A stretch of 64,000 nt of DNA from Candidatus Dichloromethanomonas elyunquensis (lineage in GTDB: Bacteria; Bacillota; Desulfitobacteriia; Desulfitobacteriales; Syntrophobotulaceae), in the NCBI GenBank assembly GCA_001515265.1, contig LNDB01000012.1:1-64000 (forward strand), read 5' to 3'. The position numbers were made by a program, and so were the translations under genes. Position 1 is the first letter of the stretch; every line of letters begins with the position of its first letter. Positions 25,734 through 33,988 of this stretch are shown here, piece after piece. The notes beneath the pieces are model-generated. The model was not told the origin of the DNA. It was given only the letters and a program-made list of their open reading frames with translations, and did no database searches.

Positions 25734-27005
25734 ATGTCGCACCATCATCTGAAATCAGGCTATCAAAGACTGGAGGAACGGCTGAACAGGTTTCCTCAAA
25801 AAGCCCCTTCTTCTAAAACATTAATGAAAATACTCCGTATTCTGTTTGATGAAAATGAAGCAGGGCTTGTTGCTCAACTCCCCATAAAGCCTTTTGGCGT
25901 ACGGACAGCGAGCCGGATATGGAAAACAGACGAACTGTCTGCCCGCAGAATATTGGATAAGCTCGCGTCCAGGGCTCTGCTTTTGGATATGGACTATGAC
26001 GGAGAACAAAGATATGTTCTCCCTCCGCCCATGGCAGGATTTTTTGAGTTTTCCCTTATGCGGGTGAGAGAAGATGTCGATCAAAAGATATTAAGCGAAT
26101 TATTCTTTCAATATCTCAATGTTGAAGAAGATTTCGTAAAAGAATTATTTCTTGGCAGTGAGACGAAACTGGGAAGGGTTTTTGTTCGAGAATCGGTATT
26201 AACGAATGAAAACGCCATCCATATCCTTGACCATGAAAGGGCGAGTGAGGTGATCAAAGCCTCATCTCATATCGGGGTTAGTTTATGCTATTGCCGTCAT
26301 AAGATGCAGCATCTGGACCGGGTTTGCAATGCGCCTTTGGATGTTTGCCTGACCTTTAACAATGTCGCCGCTTCTTTAATTAAGTACGGACATGCCAGAA
26401 AAGCGGAAGTATCGGAAGGCTTAGAAATCCTGTCTCTTGCCCAGGAGCATAATTTAGTTCAATGCGGTGAGAATGTCAGAAATGAGGTAAGTTTCATCTG
26501 CAATTGCTGCGGCTGCTGCTGCGAGGGATTACTGGCCGTAAAAAAATTCGGGATTCTGCAGCCTCTGCATACAACCAATTATTTTCCGGTAATTCAAGAA
26601 ACATGTTCCGGATGCGGGAAATGTGTCCGGGCTTGTCCGATTGAAGCAATTCAATTGATTGAGACGGAAATAGAAAGAAAGGTCAGAAAGACAGCAGAAG
26701 TCGATTCCAGTATTTGCCTGGGATGCGGCGTATGTGTCAGATCTTGTTCGAAAAATAATATTTATTTAAAACGACGGGAACAGCAGATTATTACACCGGT
26801 AAATACCGTACACCGAGTGGTTTTAATGGCTATTGAAAAAGGGATGCTTCATCAACTGATCTTTGACAATCAGGCTTTGTCCAGCCATCGGGCCATGGCA
26901 GCCATTCTCTCCGTAATTCTTAAACTGCCTCCCGTCCAACAGGTTATGGCCAGAAAACAGCTTAAATCAGTCTATCTCGACCGTTTACTCAGTAATTTTG
27001 CCTAA
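25734..27005 (+). CDS. Winged-helix / multi-cluster ferredoxin-like protein
   Basis: A 423-residue protein from ATG 25734, spaced correctly from GGGAGGAGG (an in-frame TTG at 25725 is too close). Residues about 25-95 look like a winged-helix module (SRIWKTDELSARRILDKLAS). The middle is Cys-rich, with SLCYCRHKM, CNAPLDVC and the striking CNCCGCCCEG. Two [4Fe-4S] motifs follow: CSGCGKCVRACP and CLGCGVCVRSC. Such proteins occur in anaerobic Clostridia near respiratory or dehalogenation genes. It may be a redox-linked regulator or an electron carrier; the sequence does not decide. Confidence 0.75.
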   Translation: MSHHHLKSGYQRLEERLNRFPQKAPSSKTLMKILRILFDENEAGLVAQLPIKPFGVRTASRIWKTDELSARRILDKLASRALLLDMDYDGEQRYVLPPPMAGFFEFSLMRVREDVDQKILSELFFQYLNVEEDFVKELFLGSETKLGRVFVRESVLTNENAIHILDHERASEVIKASSHIGVSLCYCRHKMQHLDRVCNAPLDVCLTFNNVAASLIKYGHARKAEVSEGLEILSLAQEHNLVQCGENVRNEVSFICNCCGCCCEGLLAVKKFGILQPLHTTNYFPVIQETCSGCGKCVRACPIEAIQLIETEIERKVRKTAEVDSSICLGCGVCVRSCSKNNIYLKRREQQIITPVNTVHRVVLMAIEKGMLHQLIFDNQALSSHRAMAAILSVILKLPPVQQVMARKQLKSVYLDRLLSNFA

Positions 27006-27018
27006 TCACGAAAAGTAA

Positions 27019-27116
27019 AAGGAGCTGTCTCTAAAGTATGTCTGCGTTGATGTCACTACAAATCAGTTATCGATAGCAGCAGCAAAATACTTTTAGGAAA
27101 GCTCCTTGTTTTTTTC
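27019..27116 (+). terminator. Long two-stem terminator
   Basis: AAGGAGCT at 27019-27026 pairs with AGCTCCTT at 27100-27107 and CTAAAGTAT at 27031-27039 pairs with ATACTTTTAG, enclosing about 45 bases. GTTTTTTTC follows. The structure is longer than usual for a terminator and may be a relic of an insertion. Confidence 0.65.
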
Positions 27117-27128
27117 ATTCTTATTTGA

Positions 27129-28685
27129 TTATACCAGCTTAGTGGTCCATTCCTCACAATTCCAAACTGCGGAAACAACATCCTGATAAAATTCAGGTTC
27201 ATGACAAATAATCAGGATACTTCCTTTATACACCCGGAGAGCCCTTTTCAGTTCTTCCTTGGCTTCAACATCCAGGTGATTTGTAGGTTCGTCCAGAACT
27301 AAAAGGTTAGTCTCTTTGTTAATCAGTTTGCATAGCCGGACCTTAGCTTGTTCACCGCCGCTTAAAACGATGATTTTGCTTTCAATATGTTTTGTGGTTA
27401 ACCCGCACTTGGCTAAAGCCGAGCGGGCTTCATACTGTGTGTATCCCGGGAAATCATTCCAAAATTCTTCAAGACAAGTGTGATAGTTTGATTCTCGCAT
27501 TTCTTGTTCAAAGTAACCAATATGGAGATATTCACCCATTTCAACCGTTCCCGATATGGGATGAATTTCTCCAAGGATGCTGCGGAGCAATGTAGTTTTT
27601 CCAATACCGTTGGCACCAGTCAGCGCAATCTTTTGACCGCGCTCCACGTTGATAGTTAGAGGCTTTGATAAAGGTTCGCCATAACCGACAACTAAATCCT
27701 TGGTTTGAAATATGAGTTTGCCGGAAGTCCTGGCTTCCTTGAAATTAAAAACGGGTTTCGGTTTTTCTCTGCCAAGCTCGATCCTGTCCATTTTATCCAG
27801 TTTCTTCTGACGGGACATTGCCATATTACGGGTAGAGACCCTTGCTTTATTGCGGGCTACAAAATCTTCCAGTTCGGCAATTTCCTGCTGCTGTTTCTTA
27901 TATGCTGATTCCAACTGCTGTTTTTTGGCTTCATAAACATTCAGGAAATTATCATAGTCTCCGACATAGCGATTCAATTGCTGGCTATCCATGTGGTAAA
28001 TAAGATTGATAACATTGTTTAAAAAAGACATATCATGAGAAATAAGAATAAAAGCGTTCTCGTATTCCTGAAGGTAACGTTTTAACCACTCAATATGCTG
28101 TTCATCCAAGTAGTTGGTAGGTTCATCCAAAAGCAAAATATCTGGTTTTTCCAGAAGAAGTTTGGCAAGAAGAATCTTTGTCCGTTGTCCGCCGCTTAAG
28201 CTTTCAACATCTTTGTCCAACCCGATATCCTGCAAACCTAATCCGCGGGCGGTTTCTTCGATCTTGGAATCTATAATATAAAAGTCATTGTTGTTTAATA
28301 TTTCCTGAATAGAGCCCATTTCTTCCAATAAAGCTTCCAATTCCTCAGGGGAAGCCTCTCCCATTTTTTCACAGATGGTATTCAGCTCATTTTCCAGGTC
28401 AAACAGGTATTTAAAAGCATCTTTCAGGACATCCCGTATGGTGGATTCCTTCTTTAAAACGGTATGCTGATCGAGATAACCGACACGGACCCGTTTAGAC
28501 CACTCAATCCGCCCTTCATCAGGTTCCAATTGCCGGGTTATGATATTCATAAAAGTGGATTTGCCTTCACCGTTGGCTCCGATTAGCCCGATATGCTCCC
28601 CCTTCAAAAGCCTGAAGGAAACATTACGAAAAATTGCACGATCTCCAAATCCGTGGCTTAAGTTTTTTACTGTAAGTATGCTCAT
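27129..28685 (-). CDS. ABC-F family ATPase (ribosome-associated type)
   Basis: About 518 residues from the ATG at 28685, which follows AAAGGAAG; the longer upstream start reads through that site. It has two ATP-binding domains without membrane segments: Walker A GANGEGKST and GANGIGKTT, signatures LSGGQRTK and LSGGEQAK, and Walker [12 protein letters not shown] and [12 protein letters not shown] basic linker between them (about 240-310) is the ribosome P-site-reaching part of ABC-F proteins. Members relieve stalled ribosomes or protect against ribosome-targeting antibiotics. Position 65 bases after an ABC-2 exporter is compatible with a shared resistance operon. Confidence 0.88.
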   Translation of the reverse strand: MSILTVKNLSHGFGDRAIFRNVSFRLLKGEHIGLIGANGEGKSTFMNIITRQLEPDEGRIEWSKRVRVGYLDQHTVLKKESTIRDVLKDAFKYLFDLENELNTICEKMGEASPEELEALLEEMGSIQEILNNNDFYIIDSKIEETARGLGLQDIGLDKDVESLSGGQRTKILLAKLLLEKPDILLLDEPTNYLDEQHIEWLKRYLQEYENAFILISHDMSFLNNVINLIYHMDSQQLNRYVGDYDNFLNVYEAKKQQLESAYKKQQQEIAELEDFVARNKARVSTRNMAMSRQKKLDKMDRIELGREKPKPVFNFKEARTSGKLIFQTKDLVVGYGEPLSKPLTINVERGQKIALTGANGIGKTTLLRSILGEIHPISGTVEMGEYLHIGYFEQEMRESNYHTCLEEFWNDFPGYTQYEARSALAKCGLTTKHIESKIIVLSGGEQAKVRLCKLINKETNLLVLDEPTNHLDVEAKEELKRALRVYKGSILIICHEPEFYQDVVSAVWNCEEWTTKLV

Positions 28686-28750
28686 AATATCTTCCTTTGT
28701 AAGATTTTGCTTCATTGCTTATAATTGTTTCAATTTAACGATTCGATTCG

Positions 28751-29557
28751 TTATTGGATTAGTTTATTCCTCACCATCGTTAAGGGAAAAGGAAGCGTAA
28801 TAATGGCTGCAATAATCAGCCAAATGAAGTGTCCTACTATTGAGGGGTCTGCTTGTCCCAGGACCAGCGGACGGATGGTTTCGACAGCATGATAAAGCGG
28901 GGTAAACCAGGGAAGAAAACGAATTCCTGCCGGTAAATTTTCGACAGGGAAAAATATACCGCCAAAGAGAAACATCGGGGAAATTAAAAGGGTGAAAAAA
29001 TAACCGAAAGAATCATAATTGGGAGCCAAACTTGTCCATATCAAGGAGAGATTGGAGAAAATTACAGACATTAAAAAGAGCGGGATGAGAATAAGGATGG
29101 CAAAAGGAGAGTGAACAACACCAAAAAGGGCTACGACAATAAAGAAAACGAATCCGTATAGAACTCCTTTAAAAGTTCCATAAAGGATTTCTCCTAATAC
29201 TACGTCATCCATACTGACCGGAGTCGCCACCATTCCATGAAAGATTTTTTCCCTGGCCATTCGGGTATAACTATTGTACGTTACCTCGTAAGTTGTAGAA
29301 AACATGGCAGAGGAGGCAATCAGACCCGGAGCCAAAAATTCCAGATAAGAAAGACCGTTAATCTGAGATACATACATTCCGAGGCCAAATCCCATTGCCC
29401 AAAGATAAAGCAAAGGTTCGAGGAAATTAAACATAATATTGGCTTTCCATGTTTTTAAGAAAACTTTTAAGTTGCGATAAAATACTTTAACCGTTAAACC
29501 AAAATCAATATCCGGTCTTTTGTACCAGCCTTGCAAAAGATTGCTGTTTTTCGGCAC
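28751..29557 (-). CDS. ABC-2 type export permease
   Basis: The 268-residue protein starts at GTG after GGAGGTAACCCC. It has six hydrophobic segments and the ABC-2 pattern (MFNFLEPLLYLWAMGFGLGM, then PMFLFGGIFFPVENLPAG), resembling NodJ/DrrB exporters of lipids, oligosaccharides or drugs. It follows its ATPase by 47 bases on the same strand and should form the complete exporter with it. Confidence 0.88.
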   Translation of the reverse strand: MPKNSNLLQGWYKRPDIDFGLTVKVFYRNLKVFLKTWKANIMFNFLEPLLYLWAMGFGLGMYVSQINGLSYLEFLAPGLIASSAMFSTTYEVTYNSYTRMAREKIFHGMVATPVSMDDVVLGEILYGTFKGVLYGFVFFIVVALFGVVHSPFAILILIPLFLMSVIFSNLSLIWTSLAPNYDSFGYFFTLLISPMFLFGGIFFPVENLPAGIRFLPWFTPLYHAVETIRPLVLGQADPSIVGHFIWLIIAAIITLPFPLTMVRNKLIQ

Positions 29558-29604
29558 GGGGTTACCTCCATTACACTTTCTGTTTCGTCTGTACTTTACT
29601 TAGT

Positions 29605-30576
29605 CTACCCTTCAGTCTCATCCTCCGAACCCTGCAAGGTTTCACCGGTGAGTTTAAGAAAAACGTCTTCAAGATTAGTGGGCCGCAAACGCTGATATCC
29701 GATCCGGAGATGGTCTTTGGCAATCTTTAGTCCTAGATTCTCGGCAAGTTCTTGGCCCTGATCCGAATAGAGGATTAAGTCATTCCCAATTCGTTGAGAA
29801 GCCTTCAGCCAAGGGGATCCCCATGAGAGAAGCTGTCCGTGAAGACCTGGTTCCACACCGATTTCTAAGGCAAAGGCCCCAACATGTTTCGTTATTAGCG
29901 CTGCCGGTTTCCCTTGTTCGAGAATTGTTCCGCGATTGAGCACAATAAGACGGTCACAAAGTTGTCTTGCTTCTTCCAGGTAGTGGGTGGTTAACAGCAT
30001 GGTTGTTCCATTTTCTTTTAATTGTCTGAGCCTGTGCCAAACCATATGCCGGGCATAAGGATCAAGTCCTGTCGTTGGTTCGTCGAGAATTAGGAGCTCC
30101 GGCTGGTTAATAAGGGCCCGACCAAGAGTCAAACGGCGTTTAAGTCCGCCTGAGAGCTCATCAACTACAGCATCGGCTTTCTCAGTTAGGTCCATGAATT
30201 GAAGGATTTCTTCAGCCCTTTCCCGGGCAACATTTCGAGGCAAGCGAAAATAATTGGCGTAGACCATAAGATTCTCAAGCACAGTTAACTCTGGGTCCAG
30301 GTTATCCTCCTGAGCTACAACCCCCAATCTCGCTTTCACTTGACGGGCAGAGATGCGAATATCTTGGTCCAGAACCCGCAACGTTCCTGAAGTAATCGGT
30401 GAAAAACCGAAAATCATTCTTGCTATAGAAGTTTTCCCAGCGCCATTCGGTCCGAGCAGGCCAAAGCATTCTCCTCTGGAAACCATGAAAGAGATGTTAT
30501 TTACGGCTGAAAATGTTCCGAATTTTTTGGTAAGATCTTGAGCAATGATTGCCTGGTCAACAGTCAATTCAGACAT
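29605..30576 (-). CDS. ABC transporter ATPase (NodI/DrrA-like)
   Basis: About 323 residues from the ATG at 30576, six bases after GGAGGT. Walker A is GPNGAGKTS, the Q-loop region is VVAQEDNLDPELTV, the signature LSGGLKRRL and Walker B LLILDEPTTGLDP. The C-terminal 90 residues are the regulatory extension typical of DrrA/NodI exporters. It powers the ABC-2 permease encoded immediately downstream. Substrate unknown; drug or cell-surface precursor export is likely by family. Confidence 0.9.
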   Translation of the reverse strand: MSELTVDQAIIAQDLTKKFGTFSAVNNISFMVSRGECFGLLGPNGAGKTSIARMIFGFSPITSGTLRVLDQDIRISARQVKARLGVVAQEDNLDPELTVLENLMVYANYFRLPRNVARERAEEILQFMDLTEKADAVVDELSGGLKRRLTLGRALINQPELLILDEPTTGLDPYARHMVWHRLRQLKENGTTMLLTTHYLEEARQLCDRLIVLNRGTILEQGKPAALITKHVGAFALEIGVEPGLHGQLLSWGSPWLKASQRIGNDLILYSDQGQELAENLGLKIAKDHLRIGYQRLRPTNLEDVFLKLTGETLQGSEDETEG

Positions 30577-30721
30577 GGAAATACCTCCGGCCTTTAGAGA
30601 TTCTTTCATTAGAGTATCAAATCAATGACATTAGAGCAAGTTCCACAAATGGTGCCAAGACATTTTCTTTTCGTCAAAATAGAACAAAGAGGAAATTTCA
30701 ACTGCCAAACGTATTTTGATA

Positions 30722-30751
30722 TTGACATATTAAGCATGAAGAAAATAAAAT
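30722..30751 (+). promoter_or_regulatory. Promoter of the GNAT gene
   Basis: TTGACA at 30722-30727 and TAAAAT 18 bases further lie about 40 bases ahead of the start codon. Confidence 0.55.
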
Positions 30752-30790
30752 TAATTTATAAATGAATGAAAAAGTATTCGGAGTAATTGT

Positions 30791-31291
30791 ATGAAAGAGA
30801 AGGTCACCTTGAAACCAATGGCTTCGGAACATCGTACAGCAGTCATTGATATCTTTAATTACTATATTGAAAATACCTACGCCGCTTACCCCGAGAAACC
30901 GGTAGGGTATGAATTTTATGATCTGCTCTTACAAGCTGTAAAGGGTTATCCTGCCTTAGCGTTAATAACTGAGGAAGGGGAGGTTATCGGGTTTGGTTTT
31001 CTTCGCTCATTTCATCCTATGCCTGTATTTAAAAGAACAGCAGAAATATCCTATTTTCTGAAACAAAATTATGTTGGCAATGGTTTAGGGCAAATCTTAC
31101 TAGAGACCCTGATAACAGAAGCAAAGAAAATAGATATTGATTTAATTTTGGCTAGTATCTGTTCTATTAACAAACCAAGTATTCAATTTCATTTGAAACA
31201 CGGATTTGAAGAATGCGGCAAATTTGAATCGGCGGGGAAGAAAAAAGATCGGGATATAGATATCCTCTGGATGCAAAAACGTCTGACCTAA
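30791..31291 (+). CDS. GNAT-family N-acetyltransferase
   Basis: The 166-residue protein has the GNAT core: the acetyl-CoA loop region ISYFLKQNYVGNGLGQILLE (the GNGLG corresponds to Q/RxxGxG/A), preceding strands with ALALITEEGEVIGFGFLRSF and the final ASICSINKPSIQFHLKHGFE motif. It is closest in pattern to phosphinothricin/methionine-sulfone acetyltransferases, so it may acetylate a small amine or amino-acid analogue. Monocistronic. Confidence 0.85.
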   Translation: MKEKVTLKPMASEHRTAVIDIFNYYIENTYAAYPEKPVGYEFYDLLLQAVKGYPALALITEEGEVIGFGFLRSFHPMPVFKRTAEISYFLKQNYVGNGLGQILLETLITEAKKIDIDLILASICSINKPSIQFHLKHGFEECGKFESAGKKKDRDIDILWMQKRLT

Positions 31292-31814
31292 AAATATGTA
31301 ATGCTCTACGCTTGACATTTTTGCAATATAGTTTTATACTGAAGCTGTAATTGGTACAATATCATAACGAGGTTCAATATCTAGCGTTAACTTTCTACTG
31401 ACAAGGTTTGGTTTTAAATCCGAGGCAGGTTAGTGAATGGTTATTAATGGATGAGCCGGCGGAATTTAAAGCCACCAACGAGGATGGCTTTTGTTGTTTT
31501 GAAAAGTTTCCCGCAAAGTGCCTCTAAATTATGAGTTTACCGTTTCGTTCCAAGCAGTCCCATATTAAATTTGTTTGGTTCAATAAACAAAATGAAGTTT
31601 GTTTCAATCCTGACTATAGTACACCATTATAAGTCCTGAGATTCTACAGAAAGGTGTATAGTGATTCCGTTAGAACCAAGTAAGAATACGTGTTTTTAAC
31701 AATGAAGTAGGTGACTTTCCGTTAATTTGTCAGACCCAGTGTTCATGAGGGACTTTGCGGGATTATTATATTTTATCAAAAACTCTTCAATAAAATGGAG
31801 AGTTTTTTTTATAG
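31292..31814. other. Gene-free, eroded stretch with promoter and terminators
   Basis: No intact gene is visible. It contains a good promoter-like pair (TTGACA 31312-31317 and TATACT 31335-31340, 17 apart), a terminator-like hairpin near 31470-31494 (AAAGCCA/TGGCTTTT) and another at 31779-31806. The promoter followed by only short broken frames and terminators suggests a decayed gene or a small RNA of about 150 bases. Confidence 0.5.
31779..31812 (+). terminator. Terminator at the group II intron insertion site
   Basis: AAAACTCT and AGAGTTTT form an 8-bp stem followed by T8. The intron 5' end begins three bases later, the usual position for class C introns. Confidence 0.7.
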
Positions 31815-32225
31815 GTGCGTCACGCAAGGCGCACAACTCGGCGGTGAAAGTCCGCTATGGAGGCTGGCAGCTGCCAACCATTAGCCAAACGCAAGGGTGT
31901 CCACCGCGAGGTGGAATCTGAAGGAAGCCTATATCGGGAGAATCAAATTTCTGGGATACGGATTCTACTCGTCAAAAGACGGAATCAAACTCTGTGTCCA
32001 TGCCAAAAGCATCATCAAGATGAAAGCAAAAGTAAAAGAGCTCACATCAAGAAGTAGTGGGCTCGGATATGAAATGCTGAAATTAAAGCTAAAACAATTC
32101 ATAACTGGATGGGTGAATTACTTCAAACTCGCGGATATGAAGAAGATGCTTGAGACAACCGATAAATGGCTAAGACGAAGAATTCGTATGTATATCTGGA
32201 AACAGTGGAAGAAAGTCCGCGAGAG
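31815..32225 (+). mobile_element. Group II intron remnant (class C-like), internally deleted
   Basis: The segment opens with GTGCGTC, the conserved intron 5' end, followed by GGCGGTGAAAGTCCGC, typical of domain I. At about 31939 the sequence jumps into the C-terminal maturase part of the intron-encoded protein: FLGYGFYSSKDG, then LKQFITGWVNYF and WLRRRIRMYIWKQWKKVR. The reverse transcriptase domains, the end of the protein and catalytic RNA domains V-VI are missing. Insertion directly after a terminator hairpin fits class C introns. It cannot splice or move. Confidence 0.8.
31939..32225 (+). pseudogene. Maturase-domain remnant of a group II intron protein
   Basis: About 95 codons correspond to domain X and the start of the DNA-binding part of an intron reverse transcriptase. 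The frame stays open to 32355, but after KVRER it leaves intron similarity and overlaps another remnant in a different frame. Confidence 0.75.
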
Positions 32226-32678
32226 GACCAACTTGTCCAGTATCTGGATCTGTCCGCTCAAAGGAAATAGGCGTATCTTTATATTACCAAAGGGCTCACA
32301 TGGACTGCGAATTATGTTATGGAACTTAAAGAGTTTATTAAAGAAAGCGAATTAGAATATATCTCAATGAACAAAACCTGTAAATTATATCTGGGAAAAG
32401 CCCATGAAGTATTTTGCAATCTGGAAAAAGTTGATCAAAAGAAACTAAGCGGGTACGATGTAGAAGAATATGAATACCGGATCAGTAATCTCTGGAATGA
32501 AGAAATTGATGTAAAAATTAACCCGTTTACTCAACCCAGCAGGCTTATTATTTCTTCTTCTCATGTTTTTCGGCAGTTATCTGCCAACCAGGTCGAACTT
32601 TGGTTAAAAGTAAAACCCCGCGGTGAAGAACGAATCCGACTCAGGTATAAAATGGATAGGGAACTGTCTGCAGGGTAA
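32223..32678 (+). pseudogene. Remnant of a DUF4139-like gene
   Basis: In this frame the sequence reads EDQLVQYLDLSAQRK, a TAG stop at 32268, then AYLYITKGLTWTANYVMEL, a pattern seen in DUF4139 proteins, and later a beta-rich C-terminal part ending WLKVKPRGEERIRLRYKM. The N-terminal half is absent: the frame emerges from the group II intron remnant. A premature stop and the missing front make it a pseudogene; translation from ATG 32319 would give 119 residues without a clear ribosome site. Confidence 0.6.
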
Positions 32679-32741
32679 CACTGTAGCTAAAAAAGCGGCT
32701 GATCTCTGGTTTATGAGATTAAATAGGGCAATATGCAGCCG

Positions 32742-32776
32742 TAAGCGGCCGGGTAAGATCCGACCGCTTAATTTTA
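32742..32776 (+). terminator. Terminator between convergent genes
   Basis: TAAGCGG at 32742-32748 pairs with CCGCTTA at 32764-32770, with extra CGG/CCG pairing inside, followed by ATTTTAT. Confidence 0.7.
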
Positions 32777-32794
32777 TCACTATTTCAGATGATC

Positions 32795-33811
32795 TTACTC
32801 CGAAGAACTGCTGCCTCCCAGATAAAACAGGATTAAAAACACTGTCACAATCATAGTAACCCAGCCTTCAAAATTGTTGGACATTTTGCCCATCCTTCTA
32901 ACCCGTTGATATATTTGAGGATCTTGTTCTCGGATAGCTGTGATTTTTTCTTGAACAGTATTCTCAGAACCGGTTATTTCCTCATACTTATCACATAGAT
33001 ATTTATTCTTTTTTTGGATGATCCAGTCAGTGAGTTTTGTCCGAGTCCAAGGTTGAGGAGTACGCGGAACATCAAAAGTAAAACTAACCGTATTGCCCTC
33101 TATCAGAAGTTCGTCTGTTTCATATCCTGCCTCATTCATTCCTGCTATGAAGGCATCCCGCATCTCTTCATCTTTTAAGGTGATACTGATATCCATTGAT
33201 AATTCGGAAGGCTGTGAAAATTCGCCCAGCTTGAATCCTGTAAGCCACCAGTGTTTATCCTTTCTGGTGAATAAGACATTTCCGTTCTTTTTTAGCACAT
33301 AGGACATCTCTAACATGTCTTTGTCATCGACGGCATTATAGAAGAGAGCTTTGGGATGACCGGGGAGATCAAAATTGAGAGCATTTTTATAGAAACCGAC
33401 CTCTCCACCTGTGACCATATCATACTGGCCTTTCCAAATCCCGATCATCCATTGTTTATCCTGATAATCAAAATAGAATTCATCGCAATCTACAATCATG
33501 CCTGTCGGAGCAGCCAATTCATCATATAACCGGCAATACCCGATATATCTCTGCCATGGTCTAATAGTAGAAATAAAGATATCCTGTTCGGGTTCATAAG
33601 AATAACCCGCCAGTTCAACGAGTTCATCCAGCTTTTCAGATCCCGTTCCTTCTGTTTCAAGCTGAGTTCTGTCTGTGAGATTCAGGTCTATTTTTTCCAG
33701 GTCGGGTATTGTTTCTTTAGGGAATAATCGTAAGGGATTAGGTCTCCAAACGTCATTGCCCCAAAAGGTCATGGTATGATTTGTTATTCTTCCCTTATGC
33801 AGGAACGCCAC
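32795..33811 (-). CDS. DUF4474-like protein with C-terminal membrane anchor
   Basis: A 338-residue protein when started at the GTG at 33811, eight bases after AAAGGAG. The central part contains PWQRYIGYCRLYDELAAPTG and a DKQWMIGIWKGQYDMVTGGE segment, which I associate with DUF4474; this naming is from memory and uncertain. One hydrophobic segment near the C-terminus (TMIVTVFLILFYLGG) would anchor the large N-terminal domain in the membrane. It converges with the DUF4139-like remnant. Function unknown. Confidence 0.6.
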   Translation of the reverse strand: MAFLHKGRITNHTMTFWGNDVWRPNPLRLFPKETIPDLEKIDLNLTDRTQLETEGTGSEKLDELVELAGYSYEPEQDIFISTIRPWQRYIGYCRLYDELAAPTGMIVDCDEFYFDYQDKQWMIGIWKGQYDMVTGGEVGFYKNALNFDLPGHPKALFYNAVDDKDMLEMSYVLKKNGNVLFTRKDKHWWLTGFKLGEFSQPSELSMDISITLKDEEMRDAFIAGMNEAGYETDELLIEGNTVSFTFDVPRTPQPWTRTKLTDWIIQKKNKYLCDKYEEITGSENTVQEKITAIREQDPQIYQRVRRMGKMSNNFEGWVTMIVTVFLILFYLGGSSSSE

Positions 33812-33988
33812 GATTATCACTCCTTTGTTACCATTTTTTGGTTTATTCTATGTTGCAAGGACAATCATGGGAACTTCCTTTTAGCCTTGATAAAGATTTT
33901 TTATTAATCAGGTAATAAGGGAATAATAAGCAGAAAAATGATATAATTCTACTTAAGAGGACTTCTGGAATGTAAAGGAGGAATGATT

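Noticed and set aside
27019-27116. Long inverted repeat considered as an insertion-sequence end or mobile palindrome
   Set aside because: It has a T tail at the end of an operon and no transposase or target duplication, so a terminator is simpler.
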